Shown here one piece after another: positions 12,091-23,096 of a DNA stretch of 64,000 nt (the stretch's first letter is position 1; the number at the start of each line of letters is the position of its first letter). The stretch covers positions 992,001-1,056,000 of the forward strand of contig JAUDYN010000007.1 of the NCBI GenBank assembly GCA_030407005.1, in the 5' to 3' direction. The translations under genes were made by a program, and so were the position numbers. Under the pieces are notes generated by a model. The model was not told the origin of the DNA and did no database searches. It saw only the letters and a program-made list of their open reading frames with translations. The DNA comes from Desarmillaria ectypa. Lineage: Eukaryota; Basidiomycota; Agaricomycetes; Agaricales; Physalacriaceae.

Positions 12091-15000
12091 ACTGATAACC
12101 AGGAGCCAACGATGTCCTCCAAGTTGAGAGTGTCTGAGCGTAAGAATGGGCTGGATAATCAAAGGACGGGGATGGTATCACTGGGGGGGAGAAGGCTTGA
12201 CGGTAATGAAGAAAGGATTGGCTGTACATATATAGTACCCTGGTATATAACCTTCTGCACGTGCCTTGATGGCTTGTTAGGGTGCCTTCCGTATTGGTTG
12301 CTCGTGTTCTGGAACAAAGCAATTAGGGACTTGCAAGAATGGAATTGCCCAAGTTTCCAGAATACATACCAGTGACGGATTGACCTTCCATCAAATTGCT
12401 GGTCACTATACGTGCGTCATTCGGAACGGAAAATTCCACTGAGGTTAATCAAGCCTCAGTGCCTAGATGTATATCCTGGCGGTCCCGGTCAGGACAATAA
12501 TTAACTGAGGCATCCATTGCCTGGCTATTCATCGATAACGAGAGGCGAGTTACTATGTATGTCGCGGTCCCTGCCCAAAGGCTTGCTATGCATTCGACCT
12601 AGTCATAACGAAACGTTATTGATTATGCGTTCGAAGACTGTAACCATCATACAACTCCTTAGAGCCGCTAAACCATGAACGGACAGAAGCGAGTCGACCG
12701 CCAAACCCGACGCAAGGCCGATGGACTGGAGCCATGTTGCCGGATCTTCAGACAAGAAACTGTATACAAGTATCAAAGTCGAGATACAAGCACGTACTTC
12801 GGCATGTTACCCATGTAAGTTTCTGGAACTTGATAAGTAACGGCTGCTGATACGGCGTCACAATCGCAAACTTCCGAGCGTGTTAAATCGGACACAGACA
12901 CTCAGCGAGAGAAACACGAGGAGAGTGGCGTGAAGGAGCTAGGACAACTAGCATCTGCGGATAGGATCCGCACCCGGGATTATTGCTCTCGGGCCATGTA
13001 TTGTACTGGTAGTGGAACTAGCACCAATAGACCAATGACCAGGAGAACAAGAAGAATAAGAAGTATGAGAATGTACCAAGGGAAGAGACCCGCCGAGGCA
13101 TCTCAGCACACAAAACAATGGCAGATCTGGAATACCACGTTTATGGTTAAATGGCCAAACCTACGTTACGCACTGGAGGTAACGCCGACAGGTAGCAGCG
13201 GCTTATTAATAAAGATACTGAATATAGATGGGATAGACCAGGAACAGAGAACACGCAGAATCGAGCAATAACATCATGTCATAGAGTGAAACACGAAAAA
13301 GTAGCGGTTGGCCTTGGTCGTACGGATAGACATATGACCCTGCTGCGGTGCAAAGTAAGTTTAGGGATCGGATAGGACAGCACTTTTCGGATGTACCCAG
13401 GGGACTTCAGGCTGACCAACAGAACGGCCCGAGGACGACCTGGCAATCATGAGCTCCTGGACCCAGTGTAGAGTCAAATGGGAGAACAGGATCGTGTAGA
13501 GAAGAAAAGACGAGTAATATACGACATTAAAAATGAATTTGTAATCACGCATATTCACACATGTGATCGGATGTGGCGGAGATGTGAAGGTCAACAGCAA
13601 CCGAGCGCATACGCCAGGTTCAAATCGGATCCGTACCAAATCCGTACTGCACAATAATTGAATGGGTGAAAATGCTATTTATTCATAAAGATATTCCTTG
13701 TGAGCATGTGCATCTTGCGTGGCAATCCTCCTGGATCCCTTTGATGAAAGACTTGGATTGGCGGCTGAGTGCAGCTTGAGCGGATCTGAACAGATGGAGA
13801 AATAACAGAAAGGGTACGAGGAATTTGCGAAGAATTCGAAGACAAAGTTGTATGTAAGGATCGACGATCCTCACTTTGTCCGACATCTGTGCTGTCGAGG
13901 ACGGGTAAGTTTGGCCCATGGATCGTGGCTTGGATTCACATATGACATGCTTCTTGTGATCGTGGAAGTGGAGGTCGTTACCGATTTGTGGTTGAGGAAG
14001 GAAGGAAGGAGGGAAACAACCAGGAGATAAGGACCCTATCCTAATATACCGCTACTATATTTATCATTGCACCCCGGTCTCGTTTTGATGTCAACATATA
14101 GTCTTCGCCACTGTTGGGTGGCGTACGATCAGAGAATCCAGCAGTAAGATCCGGTACACAATGAATACGAAACACAGGACTGGACAAGGTATCTATTGTT
14201 AGGAATCCGGCTAATTTGACTAAGTACGATCCTGTGGTACTAGTTCAAGGACTATGCCGAAAGCAAATGTAGAATATCAAGTTCAATTTTACCAAGAAGG
14301 CTCCGACCGAGAGTTTAGCAAGCGCTAGGCGTAGCTAAGAAGATCCGAAAAGCGCTTGGCGTAACCGACCTCTTTCACTTAGGTTCACACTAGGTTGTGG
14401 AGTTCAAGAAGTAAAAATTAGATACTCCTTGGGCGTACTACGATACTCGAATATATATTGTACTTAAGTGAATGTTCTGAAAGATAATAGTCGCAAGAAT
14501 ATACTGGAAGAGTACCGAAGAAGGTAGAAGAAAGAAAAAGAAAGAAAAAGAAAAACAAGGAAAATTCTATAATATTCGTGATGATTGGTACAGTAAGTGG
14601 TCGGTGACTGTTGACTAATGTTACCTGACTGATATCCATAACATCTATTAGGGTGAGAAAACGTCGCTGGATGGAATGTGAAGCCTCAAGCCACTTAAAC
14701 AGATCCTAAGATTTGGGATCTTCAGAAAGTGCAAAATATCACTTTGGAGATGCACTTTCGTTTTTGAACTGCCCAAATTTTGCATCAAGATGCTGCCGAG
14801 CAAGCACCCTCAATGATGCAAAAAAGACCGAACATATAGCCTTGATGTACCCTTATCTTCGATGATGAGCTGCCAACTCAAGTTTCATCATCTAGAGTTA
14901 AGGTTCACAGCGGCGTGAAAGCGGGTGCAGAGAACTTTCGGTTCTAAGTGTTTTCATCCAATCGAGACAGTAGGTTAAATTAACTGAGATAAGGTTGCTT

Positions 15001-15645
15001 TGTGCCTCATCCGAAATGACAAGAGACGTGATAAAACGATGTGCCTTGCAGAAGGAGTTTCGTTTCGGCACTAAGACTCTTGGGAGAACAAGAGTTGAAC
15101 ATCGAGAATCGTGAGTCCAATCCAGAGGACCGAGCGATTGTCAGCCCAGCTACGCGGCTCTCCGCACTTCTTCGATCCGATGAACAGATCTGGATTCCGT
15201 ATCCGTTGGTGGGTGGTGCGGGTCTCAGTCAGAGAAGAACTATTTCAGTATTAAACTGTGGTGGTATCATATAGTAGTGTCCAGTATTGTAAGACGACAA
15301 AGCGGTTAGATGTTAGATCAAACACCAGGATGTTTGGTAGCAAGGGCCAGAAACTACCTAAAGGTGTCCGTTGATGAACTATCGTCAGCGAGATTGTACA
15401 TGCGCTCACCACGCGCGCGTGTCTTTGCTTCTTCTTGAAGAAACACAAATGGGCGATACGACAGTACGTCGCGTGAATGCGAAGGTAAGAAGGATTGGGG
15501 AGCGATAGGGCTTTTGGATCAGGTGTTGTGAAGGTAACAACGCGATTAGGAAGGTCTTCCAGCAGAAGTTTTACACTAGATGCAATCATATACGCGTCCT
15601 CCTAAAAAAGGTAGTTTGAGAACTATCACAATTATAAAGCTGTAG
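12091..15645. other. Gene-poor interval
   Basis: No supported gene in 3.5 kb. Plus-strand frame 12930-13271 (113 codons) is dominated by R/T/Q low-complexity sequence. Minus frame 13683-13919 has a hydrophobic segment but no family signature. There is a purine-rich A/G tract near 14520-14565, and two imperfect copies of AGCGCTAGGCGTAGC / AGCGCTTGGCGTAAC near 14320-14365. Nothing else is recognisable. Confidence 0.4.
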
Positions 15646-15647
15646 GG

Positions 15648-16690
15648 CATACTACAGCTTGAAGCCAAATAGTCGACCGATGGAAAAAAAACCATAAAGG
15701 GTACCGGACAGCGTGAGGATATTCTCCAATCGATGAATTTCAGTACCGACCTCGACCCCGTCTCCGAAGATGTGCCTCGCATCCCAGACCAAGGCTACCG
15801 ACTCACGCTGATAGAATGATCGTGAGCTACACCTGGATAAACTCGCAAGAATCGTACTTTCTCGGATGAGAGAGATCCCGATATCATCTCCTGAATTCGA
15901 GTTGAGACCTTCTGGACAGATGGGCGCGCACCTGAGATTATCTAGTACCCGACCGGGATTTTGGGCAGTAACTGCCAGCTTGTTCTTAATGCCATACTCT
16001 GCTTCATACTTGTTGTGATTGAGCATGTAGTGTTGATCATCACGAAGAAGTGCCTACACATCTATTCATTGAACGGCGTGATAGTCATCGCGGTCGAATA
16101 ACTTAGAGAAGGCTGTTCTTGAACGTAGCGACAGAATTCCTGTTGTTCATCAGCAAACGAATGAGGAAGGCGTTCAACAGAAGGAATCGATGTATTTATA
16201 TCTTGCGAACCGCAAAGAAATTTAGCCTGACTGCATGGAAATATCATTCAACCAGAAACATAAACGGATGGATCAGACGCTGAATACAGCCCTCGCCGAA
16301 GGCCAACAAAGAAGCACCATTTCTGTCCATGTTCATGGCCGTGGTTACAAGACCACGACCAGAATCAGATGGGATCTTTATGAGAGTGAATACAGCACGT
16401 GAGCACATGCGAGGGTGGTAGGACATTTCTCTCCAGGTAAGGGGAGTGTGTGCGCGGGATTCGAGCTCAAGGTAGGCGTTGAATGCCTTGTAGATTTCAG
16501 AACAGCAAAAGGAAACGGATTGGCGGGGAGCGAGTAAGTAAGAAACTCGTTCGGTTGCGGTGATACTGGATACGACATGAGCCCAAGGTTTTTGGCGGTG
16601 TGTTCCAAAAACAGTAAATGTTTGATGATAAAGCCGTCGACTCGGCGTTTCAGCGGTTCGATTGAGGTTCGAACGGGCGGATTTCAAAAT
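15648..16690 (-). pseudogene. Degenerate gene, possibly with HNH-like C-terminus
   Basis: Several minus-strand frames follow each other but do not join into one clean reading frame. The upstream part (16687-16244) reads MKSARSNLNRTAETPSRR and later SSITATERVSYLLAPRQS. A second piece ends TAMTITPFNE at about 16062. A third (16026 downwards) contains WDARHIFGDGVEVG and then IHRLENILTLSGTLYGFF. The His-Ile plus R-L-E-N-I-x-T-L...L-x-x-F-F arrangement resembles the C-terminal half of agaricomycete HNH-nuclease-like proteins, recalled from memory. Upstream metal-binding residues are not convincing, so even if the kinship is right the copy looks dead. An unrecognised gene with unusual introns is the alternative. 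Confidence 0.25.
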
Positions 16691-16882
16691 GGCGGGGATC
16701 TAGTAACAAAACTCGTGCTGCAAGTTCTAGATAAGACGTCTGACAATGCCTTACTGGAACGATAACATTCACACATGACATGCATAATACTGAAATTACT
16801 TAGGTACTTCTCCGCTTTGCACAATGCCCACGGCGGTGGGTTCTGCAAAATACACATGAAAGAGGCCTGTATCACATATACG

Positions 16883-16954
16883 TTCGGATACGGGGAATCG
16901 AACCCCGAGCTGCCGCGTGAGAGGCGGCAATGTTAGCCGTTACACCATATCCGA
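16883..16954 (-). tRNA. tRNA-Glu (anticodon CTC)
   Basis: A 72-nt minus-strand cloverleaf. Acceptor stem TCGGATA pairs with TATCCGA, followed by discriminator A. The anticodon arm is GCCGC-CTCTCAC-GCGGC with anticodon CTC in positions 3-5 of the seven-base loop. The T arm carries GGTTCGATTCC (B box) and the D region TGGTGTAACGGCTA (A box). No intron. It reads GAG codons as glutamate. It lies 48 bp from the downstream end of the GT61 pseudogene. Confidence 0.95.
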
Positions 16955-17002
16955 CTTATATGTTCTAGTTTTTATTTTGTGATTGATAATGAATCGCGAT
17001 AC

Positions 17003-18450
17003 CTACAACCCAAGCTCCCGCCCACACAATTGTGTGTGCAAGATATCCATCCCGTTCAGCGCACTCGGCTGCAACACGGGGACTGCATACGTCTGCAAAA
17101 GCACTGATACCTCCTCGTATATTGCCATCGACGTAAAATGTCGGAATATGCAAGAAAGTTCGAGCATTTCGGCATTTCGGCATTTCGGCATGCTGAGTAA
17201 GAAAACGATTTGATAGAAACTATTAGAATAGGTAGAAATTAGTATAAATATGCGAAGTAAATGGGCAAACTCCTGACGAGTTTGTAACCCAAAGACTGAA
17301 GGTCTTAAAGCAATATACTAGGATACAGTCTGAAATACAACATAAAGTTGTCGGCATCATCTCCACAACGAGAGTACCCTGGCAGCCCACCGATGATGAT
17401 GCATCGATCGCTCCACCATAAGGACCTATGATAGTCATAACGTTCTCATTGAAGTATGTGAACAACTCGAAGGCAGAACCGTATTGTGTCTCGTCAAACA
17501 CGACGAGCTCTTCCCCCTTGTTTCGTACTTCGAGAGGCTCTCGTATCGCATCAAGAAGAGCCGACTCATTGATAGTCTTGCGTCCGACATTTGCAGCACG
17601 ATTGTCAGATCGCGACAGGTACATTATCTGTACCGCCGTGTATAAGCGTCATCCCTGAAACGCAGATCCAGACAAGCCTTATTTCTCGTCGATGACTCTC
17701 TTAAGACATTTATCCCAAACGCTTCAAGAGCCTTGAGGGACAACCATGGGTGCGCCAGGACTGCCCGGCAAGCGAAGATCACCCTGTCCGCATAAATATC
17801 GTCCATGACGCTATGCAAAATATGTTCTTCCTCAAATCCCAGTTGCTCCCATAGTTGCTGAAATCATGGAGTTGTTATAGATCGTCGTCGCCCAAAGTAC
17901 TTCGGTCGCATTGAAGGATTGAAATTGTTCTGACGAGACCAGCCCTCCCATACAGGCGTCAGCCGTCCAGCGGTCATGTCCTTCAACTGAATGTTTAAAG
18001 GAGACGCTATTGAATACCTGAAAGTAGACTTGGCCCTGACATTCCTCTGGCGTTTTCTGTTGCAGACTCACAAAATTCTGGCTCGATTATCCTTTATATA
18101 CCACCCAACCGTTATCCTGTGACACTCCACGTTCTCTGATACCCATCGCCACAGATTTCCAGCGCTCCTCGTGCTCTTCAGTAGCAAAATAAGGCTGACA
18201 AATCTCGAAAGCAGGATACAATAGCTCTTCTGCGTAGACAAGGTTCTGAGGCAGTCTTTGTATCACGCAAGGCGCTTAATGAGCGAGCATGCCGAACGTA
18301 CAAGTGCTTAGCGTCGTCATGGTTCCACCAGACGAAGAGACACCATTGCAGAGAATGTATAAAATATCTCTGTATCCATTGATATTTGCCTCCGGGAAGC
18401 AATGTCGACGCGCGCGGGAGGTAAGTCGCTATACGCCCTACCATACAGCC
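17003..18450 (-). pseudogene. GT61 glycosyltransferase pseudogene
   Basis: A broken paralog of the intact gene at 23097-24763. Recognisable blocks in order are CTFGML(A)H-stop-APCVIQRLPQ, VYAEELLYPAFEICQPYFAT, GWVVYKG-stop-SSQNF, DRWTADACMGG, IYADRVIFACRAVLAHPWLS, YLSRSDNRAANVGRKTINES, VMTIIGPYGGA, GTLVVEMMPT and then, after an insertion, TSMAIYEEVSVLLQTYA and CGRELGL. Two in-frame stops in the N-terminal part, frame changes and the 204-bp insertion (17145-17348) leave no usable reading frame. The N-terminal membrane-anchor region is no longer identifiable, so the upstream limit is approximate. It arose by duplication of the nearby gene, or of a shared ancestor, and then decayed. Confidence 0.85.
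17145..17348. mobile_element. 204-bp insertion with 6-bp target duplication in GT61 pseudogene
   Basis: Alignment by eye with the intact GT61 copy shows that coding sequence for the E-M-M-P-T / T-S-M-A-I-Y-E-E junction is split here by about 204 bp. TGTCGG occurs on both sides (17139-17144 and 17349-17354), as expected of a target-site duplication. The insert begins AATATGC, holds three and a half copies of GCATTTCGG near its left end and is AT-rich. I see no terminal inverted repeats, poly-A or coding potential, so the class (small non-autonomous element or other insertion) is undetermined. Confidence 0.4.
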
Positions 18451-19264
18451 TCATTGAATCGTGATACTCACCCTGCTCGTGAAGAATGTTTGGAAAATTG
18501 AAACAGCACTTCGGTGGATTGTTGCTGGCAATGGTGTCCACCGACCCCTGGGTAAAAGTTTGCGTCCTGTTCATTGCAGAATCAGAAGAAGCATTGCTAG
18601 GAGAGCAAGAAGTTAGGTTCGCTGCGCTAAGATGACGGCTATGGGAGAATGTTTTCCAGCAGTGAGAGGACCAGCGCCAGACGTCGAGATAGATAGAATA
18701 CTCACTGTGAAACTTCAATGAATCATCATACACCATCGTGATGTGATTCAAATATCAGTAGCATTATTATCCTTTCCATTAAACTATCCTTCAGGTTCCA
18801 AAGCAAGGTCCGTCTCTCTCGACCGCTGTCGGTACCGTGAAGAATCGGCGGCCGTTAACTCGAACTAAGTAGTAAGATGCGACGGGTAGCGACATTGCGG
18901 ACATGTCCTTCCGATGCCCTGTCCTAGAATAGCGTAGCCGAGCGCCGCCGCCGCATGCTGAGGGATGGTCGACGATGCCGGATGTCCATGATGGAAAAGA
19001 CGCAGGCACGTGATCTTATAGTGACAGTATACTCTAAATATTTAGACTGGTATGGTTTCAGCCCTTCATTGTTCAACAGCCAAAAGGATGCTAAGAACAA
19101 GTAAGACGTATGGTATAGGGAAAGATACTTTCAATTGTTCAATTTGACGTTACATATATAAAATGCATATCAAGGGCGATAGCATCAAGTTATAGTATAC
19201 TGAGAACTTAAGATGCATAGTATTTTGTGACGAGACATTGAAAATAAACGGACGGCGAAGGCCT
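18451..19264. other. Intergenic
   Basis: It may include the eroded 5' part of the GT61 pseudogene up to about 18600. Minus frame 18317-18751 is read in a different frame from the GT61 homology, and 18791-19009 has no motif. No gene is supported. Confidence 0.4.
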
Positions 19265-20528
19265 TCAATTTTCAGCCCCGCTTTCTGGGGAAGACACTGG
19301 TACATCAGCCGTAGTAGAAGCCATAGCAGATGAACCCGGACCAAGGGGAGCGGGTGTGGCCATACGAGGGTGTGACTGTCGCCTGGAAAAAGTGTATCCT
19401 GAAATTCCGGTTATATTGAAAACAGGAGCTGGGGCGGATTGGTTTGGCATATTGAGAGCAGGATTCGAAGGGACGGTCCACTGTGTGTCTGCGCGGGAGA
19501 ACGAGAGACTGCCGGTATTTGTATAACTGGGGTGAACCGTGGAAGATTGGCCTGTGCCCCTGTAAGGAGCTGGGGTGGAAGGGGCAGCATACCGCGGTTC
19601 TGACCTGGAAAAGGGATTCGTGAAGCCTGCAGGACCAGACATTGACGTACCCATGGTAGATGGCATAGAGAACCCAACTGGACCTGACGGACGAGCGGAA
19701 GCGGTGGATAAGTTGGCCCGTGTTTCCGGCCCAGAGAAGGTGAGCGTCCCAAAGATGGTCTGACCTAAAGCTGGCCTGTTGGGCCCCATGGAAGACACCG
19801 GGGCAGATGGACGGGCTGCACCGGTACGGGTTGGATTTGGATTTGGAGGAGGAATGAACTGCGTTTCCGGCCTGAAAAGCGGGGCGCTTCTTGGGTATGT
19901 AGAGTTTGTAGCAACATACATGGAATTGGCCAAATTCGAAGCCACTTCAGATAGAACGGCGTCCGTGTCCGGATGAGCTACGAACAAAGGGGAGTCAACC
20001 TGCGGATCGGAACCCTCCTCCTCGCTCCCATCGGCCTCCAGCTCCCGGATTCTTGCCCTCAAATTTTCATTCTCCCTTTCCAAGGATTCATTGCGCTGTA
20101 TGATATCCGAGCGGTCGTGGGGGTCATCCGTAGTGAAGTAGACGCTCCTGATGGGATTCACGACAAATGGGCGGAACTGTTCCGGTAAGTATCGGGCCTA
20201 TATAAATATGTTCAGATAATCGGCAGTGGCTGTTATTGCATAAAAGCACGAACATCGGGAATGGCTGAAGAAGTAATCAGCTCAACGACGCTACACTTTG
20301 AGAATAATAGACACATACCAATGGGAAACACTTTCCGACAACACGGGCAAGAGGTCTGGAATCCATTAGTAGTTGGCGCGATAGCTCTCGTTAGACAATC
20401 AGAGCAGAAGACATGTCCTGAGAACCAATATCATGAGGACAGATACGCATGACTGCCTGGCACTTACCACAAGGAGTGCAGACGGGATTCCTGAGATCGC
20501 TGAGGCATATAGCGCACTGGGGAGCCAT
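19265..20528 (-). CDS. RING-finger protein with coiled-coil and Ser/Pro-rich tail (RING-1)
   Basis: Probable E3 ubiquitin ligase. ATG 20528 opens MAPQCAICLSDLRNPVCTPC. A phase-1 intron (20418-20467) splits the Gly of C-G-H, and the next exon gives HVFCSDCLTRAI and SCPCCRKVFPI, completing a C3HC4 RING in the first ~55 residues. After further introns the frame continues ARYLPEQFRPFVVNPIR, a short coiled coil (ESLERENENLRARIRELEAD), an acidic patch, then about 230 residues of Ser/Pro/Thr/Asn-rich disordered sequence with degenerate repeats of PFSRxEPRY / SFSRADTQW type. Stop TGA 19267-19265. No membrane segment. The paralog at 21181-22319 shares exon layout and the RYLPEx(F/L)xPFVVxPxR block. 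Substrate unknown. Confidence 0.82.
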
Positions 20529-21180
20529 GATGGGATAGAAAGATGAGGGACTGCAGGGGCCGGTTGAGCCTTATAAAGTGGACGCTGAAAGTGGCACAAG
20601 GGATGTGTCATGAACTTTATCTTTGTCTCCTTGTCTTTTTTAAGCTTACGCATAGCGGGGCTCGAGGTTGACAAAAGCATCTAGACAAAGGCGCCTGCAA
20701 ATGTCAGCGGATGCTAGTAAAAATTATGAAACTAGACAAAGGAAGCAAGTTCACGGCTGTCATATGAAGAATTCGATTCGTTATTCCAGCGTATCTCTCC
20801 CAGTTGGTTGTACATCAGAACAAAGTTATACCAAGGCTTCCACGGCATCTGAGATTGCCTCGTTCCAGACGAACTTGCCTTGCAGAAGGAAGGAAGGACG
20901 ACCATATCTTCGACACTCGACTGCCAATGTACGTCGTGTAAAGACACGTGTTGAACATCGATCTTACAAAGCCGTAGCGATATTCGCTTCCTGAATGAGC
21001 GGCCTGAAACGTGTTGATTTCCAAAACGCACTAGTAACCATGCATAAGTGCATAACGGACAGGCTATTGCAACTATGAACGGAATTTAAAAGTACCTTTT
21101 GGACAACTACTTCAAAAAAAAGTCAAACGCAGAACGGAATACCGTCAACTGGCCCAGAGAACAACTACTGGTGACAGAAA
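20529..21180. other. Intergenic between RING paralogs
   Basis: RING-1 promoter (TATAAG-like on the minus strand near 20570-20577) and RING-2 3' flank. Frames on both strands (20668-20994 plus, 20732-21031 minus) overlap each other and lack motifs. It contains the 15-mer TGCCTTGCAGAAGGA (20876-20890), also present at 15042-15056. Confidence 0.45.
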
Positions 21181-22319
21181 TTATCCGCTCGTAGCTTCAG
21201 GCCTCGATGCATCTGTCGTAACAGCGAGCACAGTAGATGGATTCGGAGCAGAAAAGGGTGAAGGCGGCATGGAAATCAGACGCCCATCAGTCCCACCAAC
21301 GCGAGTTACTGTAATAGACCAGCCATCTCGGATGCATTTGCTCCGTCGTAGACAGGTTGAGAGAACTGTTGAGGGTCAGTGCTTTTGCCGATGGCGTGCG
21401 GGTTGAAATTGAAACTGAACTCCCGAGGTAATCTGTCCACAGACGAAGCCAATGAGCCAAAACCGACAACATAACGATAAAAGCACGAACCCTATGGACC
21501 TCTCACGTTCAGCAAAGAAGGGCATCTCCGGTGCCCTGTGCGACCATCCACTCTCTCCATCTCTCTCCAGAGCTTCTCTGGCTATGCCAAACGACTTCCT
21601 CACCTCATCAAGCGTTTTCTAGGCCCACATCAGTCATGCAAGTTCCCTCAACAACAAGAGACATACCGCTTGTTTCTTTACCCTTAAGCCATAGATAGAA
21701 GCTTGTGCTTTCGCAGTCGTACAATCAGCAGAAAGCCGCCGATTTTCATCTAAGCAGACTTGGTTCAATCTCTCCGCCTCAGCGCATTTTCCCTGTAATG
21801 GGTCGCGGTCGGACTCGAGATTTGCATTCCTCTGCTTCAATTCTCGAGTTTCCTTCTCCAAGTTCTCGATGTGGCTGATGAGCTCCAGCTTCTCGGTGTT
21901 GTCCGAAGTTATGAACACCTTCCTGAGGGGGTCGACGACGAACGGGTGGAGCTTCTCCGGCAGGTATCGAAGCTACAAATCAGTGTCAGAGATCAATGAT
22001 GGCGTGCTTTGTAGGACACACTGACATTGGGGATGGCTGCAAGTAAAACGAAAAACTGGACATCGCCTTGGAAAAAGCGAAGACGAACCAATAGGAAATT
22101 TCTCCCGACAAAAAGGATATGTAGCCTTGAATCCATCACCGGCGCTATCACCCTTCCCTGTGATAACCTTGTTCAGACATTCGGAGCAAAAGACGTGTCC
22201 TAGAAGACAGAATAGTTAATCACAACTAAGACGGCGGAATGGCTGGTCAAGTACTAACCACATGGAATGCAGACAGGATTCGTAAAATCGCAGAGACATA
22301 TAACACACTGGAGACCCAT
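21181..22319 (-). CDS. RING-like protein with a lost zinc ligand (RING-2)
   Basis: Paralog of the neighbouring RING-1. ATG 22319 gives MGLQCVICLCDFTNPVCIPC, then a phase-1 intron in the C-G-H Gly codon, then HVFCSECLNKVIT. The last zinc knuckle reads TYPFCREKFP where RING-1 has SCPCCRKVFP, so the seventh ligand Cys is Tyr (codon TAT). The protein continues LRYLPEKLHPFVVDPLR and a longer coiled coil (ENLEKETRELKQRNANLESD and following), then DEVRKSFGIAREALE and a tail best read as RLISMPPSPFSAPNPSTV to TAA at 21183-21181, similar to RING-1's end. Exon edges in the last 400 bp are uncertain. One zinc site may be compromised, so E3 activity is doubtful. Confidence 0.7.
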
Positions 22320-23096
22320 AACGGTGGTAGAGATATAACAAGCTAAAGGAATATGGCTACTGGACCTTATAGTGCTCGAATAGTGGCATTAGATAAAGGC
22401 ACTGCCATATAACTTTACTGGAGGCGGCAATGTCTCTTTGTTTCTTTGTTTCAAGCTATTGTATGGGGTTGTCACAGCAACAGTGGGTGTCTGCACAATT
22501 AGTGTTACTGTCTGAAGATGGTCAATGCGAGCACGCTTGTAATACGAGCACACTTACTATGCAAATCATCTTCTTTGCTTCGCGCGTACGGGCGCTGGAA
22601 AGGACCGGCTAGCTGACGCCCTTTATCCTGCTGAGCTGGGTTCCAGGTATCAAAATGCACCATTCTGCGGAGTTTGTATTGTCTCGATTGCACGCGCGAA
22701 GGGATATGTAGATGCCCGGCATCCCTGCAAGTTCAACGTAACCCTCGTGGTAAGACAAGACCCCAAATGTCAAAATTTAAGCATCCTTTGGTTTGTTAGC
22801 TCAGTGGTTCAGCCGAAGCCTCGTAAGGGACGCAGAGGCTGAGCGCTGATGCCCGACGTGATTGACATATAATTATGGTACTGTAGTCGTCAAAGCAACG
22901 TCTAAAAGTCTGTTATAGATAGTGTCAGGTATAGTAAAATTGAAGGAGAATCATGTACCTAGTACAGGCCGAGAGTCACTGACGCAACGTGTCGATTATT
23001 ACTGCTGTAGGAATACGAAGCATCCATCCCCATATGCAAGTAAAACCTTCTCCAAAACATACGTGAACATGGAGGGACAGCTTGACCATCTGAGTC
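22320..23096. other. Intergenic with structured, A-box-like segment
   Basis: RING-2 promoter (TATAAGG, minus, 22365-22371) and GT61 3' flank. Around 22795-22850 there is TTAGCTCAGTGG (tRNA A-box-like) followed by a hairpin AGCCTC...GAGGCT nested inside CAGC...GCTG. No B box or cloverleaf follows, so it is not called as a tRNA. Confidence 0.4.

Noticed and set aside
12930..13271. 113-codon plus-strand frame
   Set aside because: Low-complexity Arg/Thr/Gln composition, no introns joining further frames and no paralog in the window.
22795..22870. Possible tRNA gene
   Set aside because: Only an A-box-like word is present. No acceptor stem, T arm or B box can be formed, so it is listed only as a structured segment.
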